DNA of 64,000 nt, from the NCBI GenBank assembly GCA_004293365.1, contig RDYN01000046.1:62001-126000 (forward strand). Direction: 5' to 3'. This document shows positions 11,001-19,838 of the stretch, one piece after another. Made by a program: the position numbers and the translations under genes. This stretch comes from Oscillatoriales cyanobacterium (GTDB lineage Bacteria; Cyanobacteriota; Cyanobacteriia; Cyanobacteriales; Microcoleaceae). The notes beneath the pieces are model-generated. The model worked only from the letters and a program-made list of their open reading frames with translations, did no database searches and had not been told where the DNA came from. Numbering within the stretch: the first letter of the stretch is position 1; every line of letters starts with the position of its first letter.

Positions 11001-11832
11001 CGCCGTTCGACTGCATAAACATTAATTTGGGGGATGGGGGATGGGGCATTAGGCATTGGGCATTGGGGAATTTAACCTCGTTTACAGGCTCTGCCTGTAT
11101 ACGCATATCCCGAGGCTCTGCCTCGATTAACTGACTAATTACTTGTTCGACATATCGGCGTAAAATCGGAGATAAATAAGCATCGACAACCGCAGTATCT
11201 CCCCGGGAAACTAATTTCATTAAAGGACTGACTTCGTGAGATACTGAAATTTGAGTGAAACCAATTTCTCTGGCTATTTGAGCAACTTGTTTTTCGTGTT
11301 CCGAATAGCGGTAGCCGTGCATAAAGACGATCGCACAACTGCGAATTCCGTCATCGTAGGCTTGCTGCAAATACGGGATAAACTCAGGATTGACAGCAAT
11401 TAACTCTTCACCTCGGGCGCTGTAACGTTCTGCAACCTCAATAACGCGATCGTACAGCATTTCGGGCAGCACAATGTGGCGGGCGAAAATATTCGGGCGA
11501 TTTTGATAGCCAATTCTCAGCGCGTCGCCAAAACCTTTAGTAATTAACAGAATAGTGCGATCGCCCTTGCGTTCAAGCAAAGCATTTGTCGCTACCGTCG
11601 TCCCCATTTTAATCGCTGCAATCTGGGCCGCCGGTATCGATTCCCCCGCCCCAATCCCCAAAATATCGCGAATTCCTTGGACTGCTGCGTCGGTGTAGCG
11701 ATCGGGATTTTCCGACAGCAGCTTGTGAATAACTAGCTTACCGTCGGGCTTTTGGGCGACAATATCAGTAAAAGTACCGCCGCGATCGATCCAAAATTGC
11801 CACGAAGTGCGATCGGGAAAAACAGTATTCAT
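8098..11832 (-). CDS. oplAH: hydantoinase/5-oxoprolinase, HyuA-HyuB fusion
   Basis: Cytosolic ATP-dependent amidohydrolase that opens 5-oxoproline or hydantoin-type rings. The HyuA half carries the ASKHA nucleotide-binding landmarks [22 protein letters not shown] and [10 protein letters not shown]; the HyuB half starts around [21 protein letters not shown] and includes [15 protein letters not shown] and RGHHADIGG. The frame stays open to 11925, but that extra N-terminus ([10 protein letters not shown]) is a translated intergenic repeat, so I start at 11832 ([11 protein letters not shown]). Two further repeat-derived stretches lie in frame: around 11020-11125 in the HyuA part, and around 9875-9910 giving the GTGILPV peptide between the HyuA and HyuB halves. 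The enzyme is otherwise complete. The M28 peptidase gene lies just upstream on the same strand and may be co-transcribed. Confidence 0.93.
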   Translation of the reverse strand: MNTVFPDRTSWQFWIDRGGTFTDIVAQKPDGKLVIHKLLSENPDRYTDAAVQGIRDILGIGAGESIPAAQIAAIKMGTTVATNALLERKGDRTILLITKGFGDALRIGYQNRPNIFARHIVLPEMLYDRVIEVAERYSARGEELIAVNPEFIPYLQQAYDDGIRSCAIVFMHGYRYSEHEKQVAQIAREIGFTQISVSHEVSPLMKLVSRGDTAVVDAYLSPILRRYVEQVISQLIEAEPRDMRIQAEPVNEVKFPNAQCLMPHPPSPKLMFMQSNGGLVDAAQFQGKNSILSGPAGGIVGAVQTSKKAGFDKIITFDMGGTSTDVAHFNGEYEREFETEIAGVRLRSPVMAIHTVAAGGGSIVFFDGARYRVGPESAGANPGPACYRKGGPLTVTDCNVMLGKIQPDFFPKVFGLQGDLPIDPDAVKQKFVQLAGEIGGERTPEQVAEGFLAIAVEKMANAVKKISLQRGYDVSEYTLCCFGGAGGQHACAIADSLGMKRVFIHPYAGVLSAYGMGLADVRAMRERAIEQLLTLELIAGLHPILAQLEAEGKRELNRRGAELSEIQPDILVVRKLHLKYQGSDSVLIVNFAGSVEEMQADFESAHRQRYSFMMPEKSLIVEAVSVEVIETMNVLDNSTISPSCGTGILPVSPISTVQMYVAGEWRETPVYQRDDLRSGDCITGPATIVEATGTNIIEPGWEGEITKNNDLILNRRSAPMNAVNTHSSAVKSDPVLLEIFNNLFRAIAEQMGVTLQNTSSSVNIKERLDFSCAIFDQNGQLVANAPHIPVHLGSMSESVSALILAQSHTIKPGDVYVSNNPYNGGTHLPDITVITPVFNRDSSLPLFYVASRGHHADIGGITPGSMPPNSKMVTEEGVLFDNFQLVCEGKFREPELLQILTSGDFPVRNVAQNIADLQAQIAANNRGLAELVNMVEHYGLETVQAYMGFVQDNAEESVRRVIEVLTDGEFTYPMDSGGEIKVAITINKSARSAKIDFTGTSPQLFNNFNAPAAVCKAAVLYVFRTLVDDDIPLNAGCLKPLEIINPAGCMLNPRYPAAVVAGNVETSQNITDALYCALGAIASSQGTMNNFTFGDRRYQYYETICGGSGAGANFDGTDAVQTHMTNSRLTDPEVLEWRFPVLLESFAIRANSGGNGYHRGGNGVVRRVRFLEAMTAGILSGRRVVSPCGLHGGEAGKVGRNYVERFDGNVEELGSTASVEMRSGDVFVIETPGGGGYGFPSDRG

Positions 11833-11902
11833 ATCTTTTTCTATCATCTTCTTTCTTTCTTCCTTCGCGTTTTTCGCGTCTTCGCGGTTCATTAAAATAA
11901 AA

Positions 11903-12751
11903 TTATAGATATCGAATAGCCTCAATTAACCCCCGACAAACACCAGCCAAAAAATCCAAATCCAAAGTCTCAATTGTATCGCTTGCTTGATGATAGTGCG
12001 GATTCCGCATATTAGCCGTATCCGTCACCATAATCGCCGGATAACCATTATCCCAAAAAGGAACATGATCGCTGCGGCGAGTATCCGGCACAATCAAACC
12101 TCGATTCGGCACCGGCAACCACTCGCAAGGCTGACCGGATTTGCGGATATTTCTGCTCAAATTCATCATATCGCGCACAGTCCGCAAATTTCCAATTAAA
12201 GCAATAAAATTGCCAATATTTGGATAAAAATATTTGAGTCCCGCCGGATAGCTTTGGGAGTTCGGAGTGCGATCGCAATAACCCAACATTTCCAAAGAAA
12301 TCATCAACCGAATTGACTGTTGCTGTTGCTTGCATTTAGCTGCATGATGATGGCTTCCCCAATAACCAGTTTCTTCCATATCGAAGGCAACTAACTGTAC
12401 TGGATATTTTAGCGGTTGAAGTGCGAGATCCCTTGCCAATTCCAGCAAAACAGCAACACCCGTAGCATTATCATCAGCCCCAGGCGTTCCGGGTACAGTA
12501 TCGTAATGAGCACCAATTACGATCGGCAAATTTTCTTGCTTCCCCCCCTTTTCGGAGGGGGATACATCCAAGATAAAATTGTGATGAATTCGCCCGCGCA
12601 CTGCAAAATCGTCGGTTTCTACAGTGCCCGACTGCAATAACTGTTCGCGGATGTATTGCTGGACATAGAAGTGCCCTTCGGATGCCAAGTAAGGATCGCG
12701 ATCGCGTACAATTTGAATTAGGTGGCTGTGCAGGCGTTCTTTGAGTTCCAT
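11903..12751 (-). CDS. M28 family zinc aminopeptidase
   Basis: Di-zinc exopeptidase. The ligands expected for clan MH are visible: His and Asp in GAHYDTV, the bridging Asp in GADDNATG, the catalytic and binding Glu pair in MEETGYWG, a Glu/Asp position in ISLEMLGY, and the terminal His in [10 protein letters not shown]. At 282 residues it is a complete catalytic domain with no signal peptide, so it probably works on small peptides in the cytosol. The piece [10 protein letters not shown] at about residue 62-71 is encoded by a CCCCCTTTTCGGAGGGGG repeat inserted in frame in a surface loop. It lies 70 bp upstream of the preferred oxoprolinase start. Confidence 0.88.
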   Translation of the reverse strand: MELKERLHSHLIQIVRDRDPYLASEGHFYVQQYIREQLLQSGTVETDDFAVRGRIHHNFILDVSPSEKGGKQENLPIVIGAHYDTVPGTPGADDNATGVAVLLELARDLALQPLKYPVQLVAFDMEETGYWGSHHHAAKCKQQQQSIRLMISLEMLGYCDRTPNSQSYPAGLKYFYPNIGNFIALIGNLRTVRDMMNLSRNIRKSGQPCEWLPVPNRGLIVPDTRRSDHVPFWDNGYPAIMVTDTANMRNPHYHQASDTIETLDLDFLAGVCRGLIEAIRYL

Positions 12752-12798
12752 GCGATCGGAGATACAATGAGTATACTCAGATTATAGGGGATTTAATT

Positions 12799-13950
12799 AT
12801 GATTGGAGAAGTCAGAATCCAAAATTACAAGTCAATTCAAAAGCTGAAGTTGGAATTAGGGCGAGTCACCGTACTGATTGGCGAAAATGGCTGCGGTAAG
12901 AGCAATATTTTGGAGGCGATCGCCCTGGCTTCTGCGGCTGCTAATGATAAACTTGATAACGAGTTCCTAGCTGCACGGGGGATTCGGGTGACAGAACCTC
13001 GATTTATGCGATCGGCTTTTGAAAAGGAAAATTTAGCACTAGATATAATAATCTCATTGTTAGGACAAAATAAGCAAGAACTTAGTTTTGTACTAAACAA
13101 TGATAATCATCCCTATTCTCAGTGGCGAAATAAAGAAGCAGGCAAGCTATCTCTACTCAAACTCAGAGAGTTTCTTAAGACATTTGACGGTGACAAAGAA
13201 GAATTTATAACAAAAATAGCTAACGATGAGAATGTTTTTATAAATATTTTTCAAGAACCGCTTAGCAAAGTAATTGATTCCATGAAAATACACAATTTTT
13301 TGATTTATTCTCCGGAAAATTACTCCTTGCGAATCTTTGAACGAGAAGAGCAAATTCAACCCCTAGGCATTTACGGTGAAGGTTTGTTTAAGCTGTTACA
13401 AGTTTTAAGTTTAGAAGAAAATCAGGAAAAACTTACAAAAATCAAAAAATTACTTCAGTTAATAGATTGGTTTAAGGATTTTGAGCTTCCTCGCACTTAT
13501 AGCGAATTTGAATACAGCCTTCAAATCACAGATAGGTACTTAGATGCAGATTTAAATTATTTCGACCAAAGAAGCTCGAATGAAGGCTTTTTGTTTTTAC
13601 TGTTTTATTTTACCTTGTTCATCAGCGAACTTACACCTCAATTCTTTGCAATTGATAACATTGACGCTTCTCTCAATCCCAGATTAGGCCGCAGATTAAT
13701 CGAAGAATTAGTCGAACTAGCAAAAAAGAATGATAAACAAGTCATCTTTACAACTCACAACCCAGCAGTTTTGGATGGTTTGGATTTAGATGATGACGAA
13801 CAGCGACTGTTTGCGATTTCCCGCAACCAATTAGGTTACACTAAAGCTAGACGCATTCTCAAACCTAAACCTTTGGAGGGACAAGAACCTGTGAAATTAT
13901 CAGAGGCATTTTTGAGAGGCTATATCGGCGGAATTCCTAAGAATTTTTAA
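12799..13950 (+). CDS. AAA/OLD-like ATPase (COG4637-type)
   Basis: ABC/SMC-like ATPase of 383 residues. The N-terminus MIGEVRIQNYKSIQ and Walker A GENGCGKSN (about residues 28-36) are typical of the AAA_21/OLD group. A signature-like GEGLFKLLQVL is near residue 195, the Walker B region reads FFAIDNIDASLNPRLGRRL, and the switch histidine is in VIFTTHNPAVLDGL. The Walker B has N-I-D where many relatives have D-E-P, as in the COG4637 subgroup. The next gene begins 1 bp after the stop and encodes a DUF4276/TOPRIM-like protein. Such ATPase-TOPRIM pairs resemble split OLD nucleases and the PARIS AriA-AriB pair, so a defence role is plausible but inferred. Confidence 0.85.
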   Translation: MIGEVRIQNYKSIQKLKLELGRVTVLIGENGCGKSNILEAIALASAAANDKLDNEFLAARGIRVTEPRFMRSAFEKENLALDIIISLLGQNKQELSFVLNNDNHPYSQWRNKEAGKLSLLKLREFLKTFDGDKEEFITKIANDENVFINIFQEPLSKVIDSMKIHNFLIYSPENYSLRIFEREEQIQPLGIYGEGLFKLLQVLSLEENQEKLTKIKKLLQLIDWFKDFELPRTYSEFEYSLQITDRYLDADLNYFDQRSSNEGFLFLLFYFTLFISELTPQFFAIDNIDASLNPRLGRRLIEELVELAKKNDKQVIFTTHNPAVLDGLDLDDDEQRLFAISRNQLGYTKARRILKPKPLEGQEPVKLSEAFLRGYIGGIPKNF

Positions 13951-13951
13951 T

Positions 13952-14629
13952 ATGATTAGTTTTGGATTGATTGCAGAGGGACTTACTGACCAAATTGTAA
14001 TTGAGAATATTTTAGCTGGATATTTCAAGAGTCTCGATCTAGATGTCGAACCACTTCAACCAGAAAGAGATAAAGACAATCAGAATAAATCTAAATACGG
14101 CGGTTGGACTCTAGTTTTTGATTATTGCAAGTCAAAAGATTTTCGAGAATCATTTCAATTTATTGACTATATCATTATTCAAATAGATACTGATGTTTCA
14201 GAAGATTATGATATCGCCCACCAAGATGAAAATGGTGAGTTTACTCCCCAGCAGTTGATTGCAAAAGTTATTGATAAATTGAGAGACGCGATTGGTGAGG
14301 ATTTTTACAACACCAATCAAAAGAAGATAATTTTTGCAATATCTGTACATTCTATTGAGTGTTGGTTGCTCCCACTGTATTATACAGATAAGAAGAAAAA
14401 AGCTAAATGCAAAAACTGTCTTAATACGTTAAATGATGAGCTTTCCAAGCAACACAATTTTACAATTGACAAGAAGGCTAAAAATCCTGAATATTATCGA
14501 GAGATTGCCAAACAATATGGCAAGCATAAAGTTTTGATGAAGCATTACCAACATAATCCTAGTCTGAAATTGTTTATAGAAGAGATTGAGACTAGAAATA
14601 TTCAAATTGTTGAAGAGGATGACTGGTAA
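13952..14629 (+). CDS. DUF4276/TOPRIM-like partner of the upstream ATPase
   Basis: 225 residues. The N-terminal LIAEGLTDQIVIENIL has the conserved E of TOPRIM folds (EGxTD), followed by YIIIQIDTDVSEDYD (D-x-D) and SVHSIECWLLPL; this order is seen in DUF4276 and DUF4435 proteins that partner ABC-type ATPases. It may be the nuclease or effector subunit of the pair. The start codon is 1 bp after the stop of the ATPase gene, which implies translational coupling. The tail is Lys-rich and mostly helical. Family placement is by motif order only. Confidence 0.7.
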   Translation: MISFGLIAEGLTDQIVIENILAGYFKSLDLDVEPLQPERDKDNQNKSKYGGWTLVFDYCKSKDFRESFQFIDYIIIQIDTDVSEDYDIAHQDENGEFTPQQLIAKVIDKLRDAIGEDFYNTNQKKIIFAISVHSIECWLLPLYYTDKKKKAKCKNCLNTLNDELSKQHNFTIDKKAKNPEYYREIAKQYGKHKVLMKHYQHNPSLKLFIEEIETRNIQIVEEDDW

Positions 14630-14679
14630 CGATCCAGATTTTTATGTCGTATAATAGAGACAAAACTTAGGAGATTAGT

Positions 14680-14970
14680 ATGCAAGCATACAAACTGAGA
14701 GGTAAAATCGATGCAACTGGCAACTTGGTAGTTTTGGAATCCGTGGATATGCCACCCGGAGATGTCGAAATCATCGTTTTGCCAGTGGCTGATGCGGTTG
14801 TCAGTTCCCCACAGCTAGTAATCCAGTCGGAAGAAGCTAACCCTAAAAGAAAAGTGACAACTAAAATTAAGGCTTTGCAAGCCTGGTTTGAGAATACTCA
14901 ACCTATCTCACCTGACTTCGATGCAGAGGAAGCTAGATGGGAAGCTTTGAAGGAGAAATACAATCTGTGA
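14680..14970 (+). CDS. antitoxin-like small protein, partner of a decayed PIN toxin
   Basis: A 96-residue protein starting with a short beta-strand domain (MQAYKLRGKIDATGNLVVLESVDMPPGDVEIIVLP) of the kind found in cyanobacterial antitoxin-like proteins next to PIN toxins, followed by an acidic helical tail (PDFDAEEARWEALKEKYNL). RBS AGGAG lies 7-11 bp upstream and a TATAAT at 14650. The stop codon overlaps a GTG that opens a PIN-like frame (VKVLLDTN), which breaks off, so the toxin partner seems to be lost. Confidence 0.6.
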   Translation: MQAYKLRGKIDATGNLVVLESVDMPPGDVEIIVLPVADAVVSSPQLVIQSEEANPKRKVTTKIKALQAWFENTQPISPDFDAEEARWEALKEKYNL

Positions 14971-15066
14971 AAGTCTTGCTAGATACTAATTACTGCGCCT
15001 CGAATTGTAACTCTCAATCAATTGATTCAAGAATTAACCAATTCTCCCTAAATTTATCAAAGCGCT
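14967..15066 (+). pseudogene. remnant of a PIN-domain toxin
   Basis: GTG at 14967 opens VKVLLDTN, the classic first strand and catalytic Asp of PIN nucleases. After a few codons the frame turns to nonsense, and in another frame PRIVTLNQLIQELTNSP follows, which looks like the end of a PIN domain, then a stop. An internal deletion joining the two ends would explain this. Confidence 0.45.
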
Positions 15067-15118
15067 AAACAGTTCGCAGCCAAGACAGAAGTCTTTTATT
15101 CCAAACTAGATCGAAATG

Positions 15119-15298
15119 CGGACTAAAGTCCTCACTACAAACCTTTTTATATCGATGTTTCTCAAACAATCCGGAATCAACAGCTACAAATTTGAATAAT
15201 TAATTCAGGACTGGCGCGCGAGTGCCCAGAAACCGGGTTTTTTGCGAGAATACCTCGACACAGCGCAAAAACAGCCAAAAACCCGGTTTCTTTGGCTG
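15119..15298. repeat. dispersed repeats between the TA remnant and the CHAT gene
   Basis: A GCGGACTAAAGTCCTCACTAC element (15119-15139) is followed by an inverted pair AGAAACCGGGTTTTT ... AAACCCGGTTTCT (about 15228-15291) that can form a hairpin with a 35-nt loop. Both families recur through the window. Confidence 0.8.
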
Positions 15299-15347
15299 TA
15301 ATGGGTAAATCCTCATATAATAATAAGTTAATCCAGCCGCACAAAAC

Positions 15348-18300
15348 ATGGCAGAAAACTCCCTACGCATCAATCACGATGCTGATTCGATCCAACTATT
15401 CTGGCAGCGGGGAAACTCAGCACCCCGAGTTGCTCCTCCCGCAACCTTTGAACATCCATTTGACAGCAAAGTTCTAGCCGATTTGCGGTGGTATCTCGAA
15501 GAATACCTGCGCTTTCCCTACGGACTCGAACCGGAAAATGCTAAAAAAATTGAACAAAAATTGCAGGCTTGGGGACAGCAGCTATTTGACTTAGTATTTC
15601 GCAGCAGCGAGAAAGCACGCGAGTTTTTTCAGGAAGCGACGCGCGCCGGCTTGGATAAGTGCGAAATTAGCATTATTTCCGATGATGCGGCAGTCCTCAA
15701 TTTGCCCTGGGAATTGCTGTTTTCCCCAGATTATCAATTTCTCGCACCTTTGCTGGCGGGGATGTATCGCAGTCTTAGCAACTATGCTGTTCGGGCAGAA
15801 TTGGGCGCAATGTCTGACGAACAATTAAATATTTTACTGGTAATTGCTCGACCCTACGGAGAGCGCGATATTAATTTTCAAACTATCGCCCGCCCGATGC
15901 TAGAGGCGCTCAAACCGATTCAAAAACAGGTAAATCTTACTGTATTGCGTCCCCCCAGTTTAAAGCAGTTTGAAGCAGAACTTAACGCCCGCAAAGGCTT
16001 TTATCATATCGTTCATTTTGACGGACACGGCGATTTTCAAGCTGATAGCAAAATCGTGCAAACTCAGTACGGCAAATTGGGTGAAGGCGTTCTAGTTTTT
16101 GAAGATAATGACGGCAACCCGGAAATTGTTACTGCTAGGGAAATTGCTCAATATTTGAATGATTGCCGCGTGCCGGTGTTTGTTCTCAATGCTTGCAAGT
16201 CGGGTGAAGCGGGAGAAGAACCTTTTTCATCTGTCGCGGGACAGTTGGTGAAGTTGGGTGCGAAAGGCGTTGTCGCAATGGCTTATTCCGTCTACGCGAC
16301 AGGGGCGAAACACTTTATGGGACGGCTGTACGGGGAATTGGTGCGGGGACAAGATATCGCCTCTGCGGTGGCTGCGGGGCGCAAATCCATGTCCATCGAG
16401 AATCAGCGCCCCAGTCCCAAAGGGCTGTTACCGCTGCAAGATTGGCTGGTGCCGGTATTGTACCAGCAGGAACCTTGCAGGCCTTTTCGCCCGACAACTG
16501 CGACTCCCAGTTTTGCAGATTTAATGGAGGAAGCTGATAATTCATCTGCGATTGCTTCGGCATTACTGGTAAATTTGCCAGATGTTAGCGCCTATGGTTT
16601 TATTGGGCGAGATTACGATATTTTGTGCTTGGAAAGAGCTTTTCGCCAAAATTATATTGTGCTGTTGCAGGGGATGGGCGGCGTCGGGAAAACTGAGTTG
16701 GTAGGAGGATTTGCGCGGTGGTTGGTTGATACTCAGGGGCGAAAAGGTGGGGTTTTCTTCACTTCTTTTGAAAGCGGTGCGGGATTCAGTCAGGTGGTGA
16801 ATCAAATTGGCCGGAAACTGGGGGGTGAAAAATTCGCGTCATTGCCATCGGAAAAACAGCAGGATGTGGTGCGGCAATATTTGCAAACTAATCCTTGTTT
16901 GCTGATTTGGGATAATTTTGAACCGGTGAATGGGTTTCCCCAGGGGAATCAGCCGCTTTTACCGGCTGCGGAAAGAGACAGTTTGAAGCAATTTCTTAAA
17001 GAGTTGCGCGGGGGACAATCTTGGGTTTTGATTACCAGCCGGCGCGAGGAAAATTGGTTGGATTGCGGTTACGCGCTGCGGGAGTTAAAGGGATTGGTAA
17101 AGCCGGATGCGGAAGAGTTGGCGGCGGAGATTCTGAAGCAAGCGGGGGTTGATAGGGCGAAATTGCCTGGTGAATATCTGGAGTTGCTGAAACTGTTGGA
17201 CGGACATCCGCTGTCGCTGAGGGTGGTGTTGCGGCATTTGAAAACGCAATCTCCGGTGCAGTTGATTGAGGCGCTGCGGCGGGGATTGGATACTTTTAAG
17301 GGTGCAGAGGAGGAAGGGAGAGATAAATCTCTAATGGTGTCGCTGGATTATTCGTTTGCTAATTTGTCGGAACGGGCGCGGCAGCATTTGCCGTTTTTAG
17401 GGCTATTTTGCGATCGGGTTGATGCTGATTGGCTTCATGCTTTTTCTCGAAATCCTGATATTGATTGGGGACAAGCATATCGGACGGTGTTTGGAGAAAA
17501 CTTGCAGAAAGCGGATTGGATTGCACTTTTGAATGAAGCAACTGCGGCCGGAATTCTGGAAGATTTGGGGGGAAATATTTACAAAATTCACCCGGCATTG
17601 CCTTGGTATCTACGACAACAGTTAGACAAAATGGGTTCGCAGGAGGTAATCAGTAATTTGGAAAAAAAGTTGCTGGTTTTCTACGTACTGTTGGCTGATC
17701 AATGCAATAGAGAACTGATCGGCAATGCGGAATTGGCAACCTTTGTGCTGCGAGTGGAAGAACCGAATTTATTGCAACACTTACGACTGGCAGAACAGCA
17801 GCAGGATTGGGGTAATGCTTATCGTATTCTTTTCGCCTTGGGGGAAGTATATCAGCGATGGGGGCGCAAACCAGAATTTAAGTCCCTGCGAGTAAGGGCT
17901 CTGAACCAAATTGGCATCCACTTGGCACAAGCAAAGGCAAAGGGGCAAGATGCTTTTAATTTCTGGAGGTATTTGCGAGGAATAGATGCAAATGAAGCTA
18001 CTCAAAGTGCCGACTGGGAAACAGCAAGAGCCGTTTATCAAGAAATTCTGGATGAACTGACAGCCTTAAATGACTCCTCCGTCAATGACAATATTGCCAC
18101 TATTAATCACAATCTAGGAATAGTAGCCCAAGAGCAACGGCGGTTTGATGATGCGATCGCTTTTTACAACAAATCTCTCCAAATTAGAGAAGATGCGGGG
18201 GATTTGTACATGGCTGCTGGCGACTATCACCAACTGGGAATAGTAGCCGAAGAGCAACGGCGGTTTGATGATGCGATCGCTTTTTACAACAAATCTCTCC

Positions 18301-18968
18301 AAATTAGAGAAGATGCGGGGGATTTGTACAACGCTGCTGGCGACTATCACCAACTGGGAATAGTAGCCCAATTGCAACGGCGGTTTGATGATGCGATCGC
18401 CTTTTACAACAAAGCTCTCCAAATTTATGAAGATGCGGGGGATTTTTATAATGCTGCTGGCGACTATCACCAACTGGGAAGAGTAGCCGAAGAGCAACGG
18501 CGGTTTGATGATGCGATCGCTTTTTACAACAAAGCTCTCCAAATTTATGAAGATGCGGGGGATTCTCACAAGGCTGCTAACCAGTATGAAGGATTGGGAA
18601 ACATTGCCAAAGAGCAAGGAGATTTTGACACTGCTGTTGCGTATTTTCAAAAAGCATTTACAGCCCTAAGTGCAGCCAATGATTGGCGTCAAGCTTCCTT
18701 AACTCTAACTGCATGGGGCCAAACCTTAGAAGCCGAATCGAATTGGACGGAGGCGGTGAAAATTTACATTCAAGCCTTAGTCATTGACATCGAGCATAAT
18801 GAAGAATTTGTTGTCTCGGATATCCATAATTTAGGGCGAATGCTCAAACAGTTGGGAGACAGTCAGTTTAAGATAATTTGGCGAGAGTTTACGGGTAATG
18901 AGTGTCCCGAAAACTGGTTTTCAGCTATTCAGGAAGCCAGTGAAACAGAGGAGGAGGGAGCTGATTAA
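15348..18968 (+). CDS. CHAT protease-NB-ARC-TPR STAND protein
   Basis: A 1206-residue STAND protein. Residues about 80-370 are a CHAT (caspase-like) domain with the catalytic dyad H227 in HFDGHG and C283 in NACKSG. A P-loop NTPase of the NB-ARC type follows (Walker A GMGGVGKTEL, 442-451; LLIWDNFEP as Walker B; SWVLITSRR as sensor; DGHPLSLRVV as the GxP-like motif), then a winged-helix-like region. The C-terminal third has TPRs, of which four 40-residue units (about 923-1083) are almost identical at DNA level. By analogy with caspase-like STANDs, ligand binding to the TPRs would trigger oligomerisation and proteolysis of a partner. A small membrane protein gene lies 335 bp downstream and is a candidate substrate. 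Confidence 0.9.
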   Translation: MAENSLRINHDADSIQLFWQRGNSAPRVAPPATFEHPFDSKVLADLRWYLEEYLRFPYGLEPENAKKIEQKLQAWGQQLFDLVFRSSEKAREFFQEATRAGLDKCEISIISDDAAVLNLPWELLFSPDYQFLAPLLAGMYRSLSNYAVRAELGAMSDEQLNILLVIARPYGERDINFQTIARPMLEALKPIQKQVNLTVLRPPSLKQFEAELNARKGFYHIVHFDGHGDFQADSKIVQTQYGKLGEGVLVFEDNDGNPEIVTAREIAQYLNDCRVPVFVLNACKSGEAGEEPFSSVAGQLVKLGAKGVVAMAYSVYATGAKHFMGRLYGELVRGQDIASAVAAGRKSMSIENQRPSPKGLLPLQDWLVPVLYQQEPCRPFRPTTATPSFADLMEEADNSSAIASALLVNLPDVSAYGFIGRDYDILCLERAFRQNYIVLLQGMGGVGKTELVGGFARWLVDTQGRKGGVFFTSFESGAGFSQVVNQIGRKLGGEKFASLPSEKQQDVVRQYLQTNPCLLIWDNFEPVNGFPQGNQPLLPAAERDSLKQFLKELRGGQSWVLITSRREENWLDCGYALRELKGLVKPDAEELAAEILKQAGVDRAKLPGEYLELLKLLDGHPLSLRVVLRHLKTQSPVQLIEALRRGLDTFKGAEEEGRDKSLMVSLDYSFANLSERARQHLPFLGLFCDRVDADWLHAFSRNPDIDWGQAYRTVFGENLQKADWIALLNEATAAGILEDLGGNIYKIHPALPWYLRQQLDKMGSQEVISNLEKKLLVFYVLLADQCNRELIGNAELATFVLRVEEPNLLQHLRLAEQQQDWGNAYRILFALGEVYQRWGRKPEFKSLRVRALNQIGIHLAQAKAKGQDAFNFWRYLRGIDANEATQSADWETARAVYQEILDELTALNDSSVNDNIATINHNLGIVAQEQRRFDDAIAFYNKSLQIREDAGDLYMAAGDYHQLGIVAEEQRRFDDAIAFYNKSLQIREDAGDLYNAAGDYHQLGIVAQLQRRFDDAIAFYNKALQIYEDAGDFYNAAGDYHQLGRVAEEQRRFDDAIAFYNKALQIYEDAGDSHKAANQYEGLGNIAKEQGDFDTAVAYFQKAFTALSAANDWRQASLTLTAWGQTLEAESNWTEAVKIYIQALVIDIEHNEEFVVSDIHNLGRMLKQLGDSQFKIIWREFTGNECPENWFSAIQEASETEEEGAD
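18114..18593 (+). repeat. four tandem 120-bp TPR-coding repeats
   Basis: Units begin at about 18114, 18234, 18354 and 18474. They differ at only a handful of bases, including at a shared GATGCGATCGC stretch; a fifth, diverged unit follows at about 18594. Each encodes one 40-residue TPR (core FDDAIAFYNKSLQIREDAGD). The near identity points to recent expansion or gene conversion. Confidence 0.95.
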
Positions 18969-18984
18969 TTGTGACAGGATTTAC

Positions 18985-19232
18985 GCACGGGGGCTCAGAA
19001 ACCGGGTTTTTGCGAAAATATGGGTTGCTATGTGCAGATTCGGGAAAAAACCCGGTTTCTTGGTGTGACGCAGGGGCTCAGAAACCGGGTTTTTGCCAAG
19101 ATATTCGTTGCGACGCGCAGATTCACGAAAAAACCCGGTTTCTTGGTGTGACGCAGGGGCTCAGAAACCGGGTTTTTGCCAAGATATTCATTGCGACGCG
19201 CAGATTCGCGAAAAAACCCGGTTTCTCTGGTC
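18985..19232. repeat. three tandem ~83-bp units carrying the AAACCGGGTTT hairpin
   Basis: Three copies of a unit made of GGGCTCAGAAACCGGGTTTT, a spacer with GACGCGCAGATTC, and AAAAAACCCGGTTTCT. Each unit is an inverted pair able to fold into a stem. Frames are open through it, but they only translate the repeat. It separates the CHAT gene from the small membrane protein gene. Confidence 0.85.
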
Positions 19233-19303
19233 GGAGCGCGTAATTCCTAACTGGTATAATCATGACAATCAAAATTGTTTAACTAACTTACCCGCAAAAT
19301 AAT

Positions 19304-19735
19304 ATGGAACCGATACTAACTCCCGCCGAAATCAATGAAAAGCGAATGATGTTGCAAGATTACATTCCCGCACAAGCAGCTTTGGCGATACTGGAAAAAA
19401 ATAACGGCAGAATAGACACCAGTTTTGATGAATTGTGGTTTCGTGGCGAAAAAATGGAAATTCCAGAACAGCAAAAAGGCGGTAAATCTCTATTGCAAGT
19501 CACGATGAAAACTCTCCGCGCCGAACTCTGCGGCAATGAAGGCTTGCGCGCCCAATTCAAAGAATATACCAAAAATCCTGGGAGTACGCCTTTACTTACG
19601 GGATTAATTGTTGCTATTGTCGGTTTGGGCGCTTCTTCGGGAATTCCGATCGACCCTACTATAGCTACTATTATTGTTCTGTATTTGCTCAAAATTGGTC
19701 TGAATATTTTTTGCGAATATACTGAACCAGCATAG
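19304..19735 (+). CDS. small protein with two C-terminal membrane segments, next to CHAT gene
   Basis: 143 residues, not recognised. Residues about 10-45 (YIPAQAALAILEKNNGRIDTSFDELW) are helical, with a UBA-like look that I would not press. The middle is charged. Two hydrophobic segments follow at about 96-113 (PLLTGLIVAIVGLGASSG) and 117-136 (PTIATIIVLYLLKIGLNIF), joined by a tight IPID turn. The C-terminus is short and polar. Its place right after the CHAT-STAND gene, same strand, suggests a functional link: a membrane-targeted effector released or activated by CHAT cleavage would be the bacterial gasdermin-type logic, but that is inference; the protein does not resemble gasdermin in length. 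Confidence 0.65.
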   Translation: MEPILTPAEINEKRMMLQDYIPAQAALAILEKNNGRIDTSFDELWFRGEKMEIPEQQKGGKSLLQVTMKTLRAELCGNEGLRAQFKEYTKNPGSTPLLTGLIVAIVGLGASSGIPIDPTIATIIVLYLLKIGLNIFCEYTEPA

Positions 19736-19838
19736 TAGAAACTAGGTTTGGCTTTGTATGTAATTTGCCGTTTGGTAGGGGTTTAAATTTGCGCGTTACC
19801 CGGCAGTTTGGCAGGGGTTTAAATCCCCGCGCAGTCCC

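Noticed and set aside
18114-18650. Long open frame on the minus strand opposite the TPR units
   Set aside because: It is open only because the four repeats are nearly identical and lack stops in that frame; its translation is a reverse image of the TPRs.
18971-19302. Two overlapping small frames after the CHAT gene
   Set aside because: They translate the AAACCGGGTTT repeat (KKPGFL/KNPVSW peptides) and have no RBS; treated as repeat DNA.
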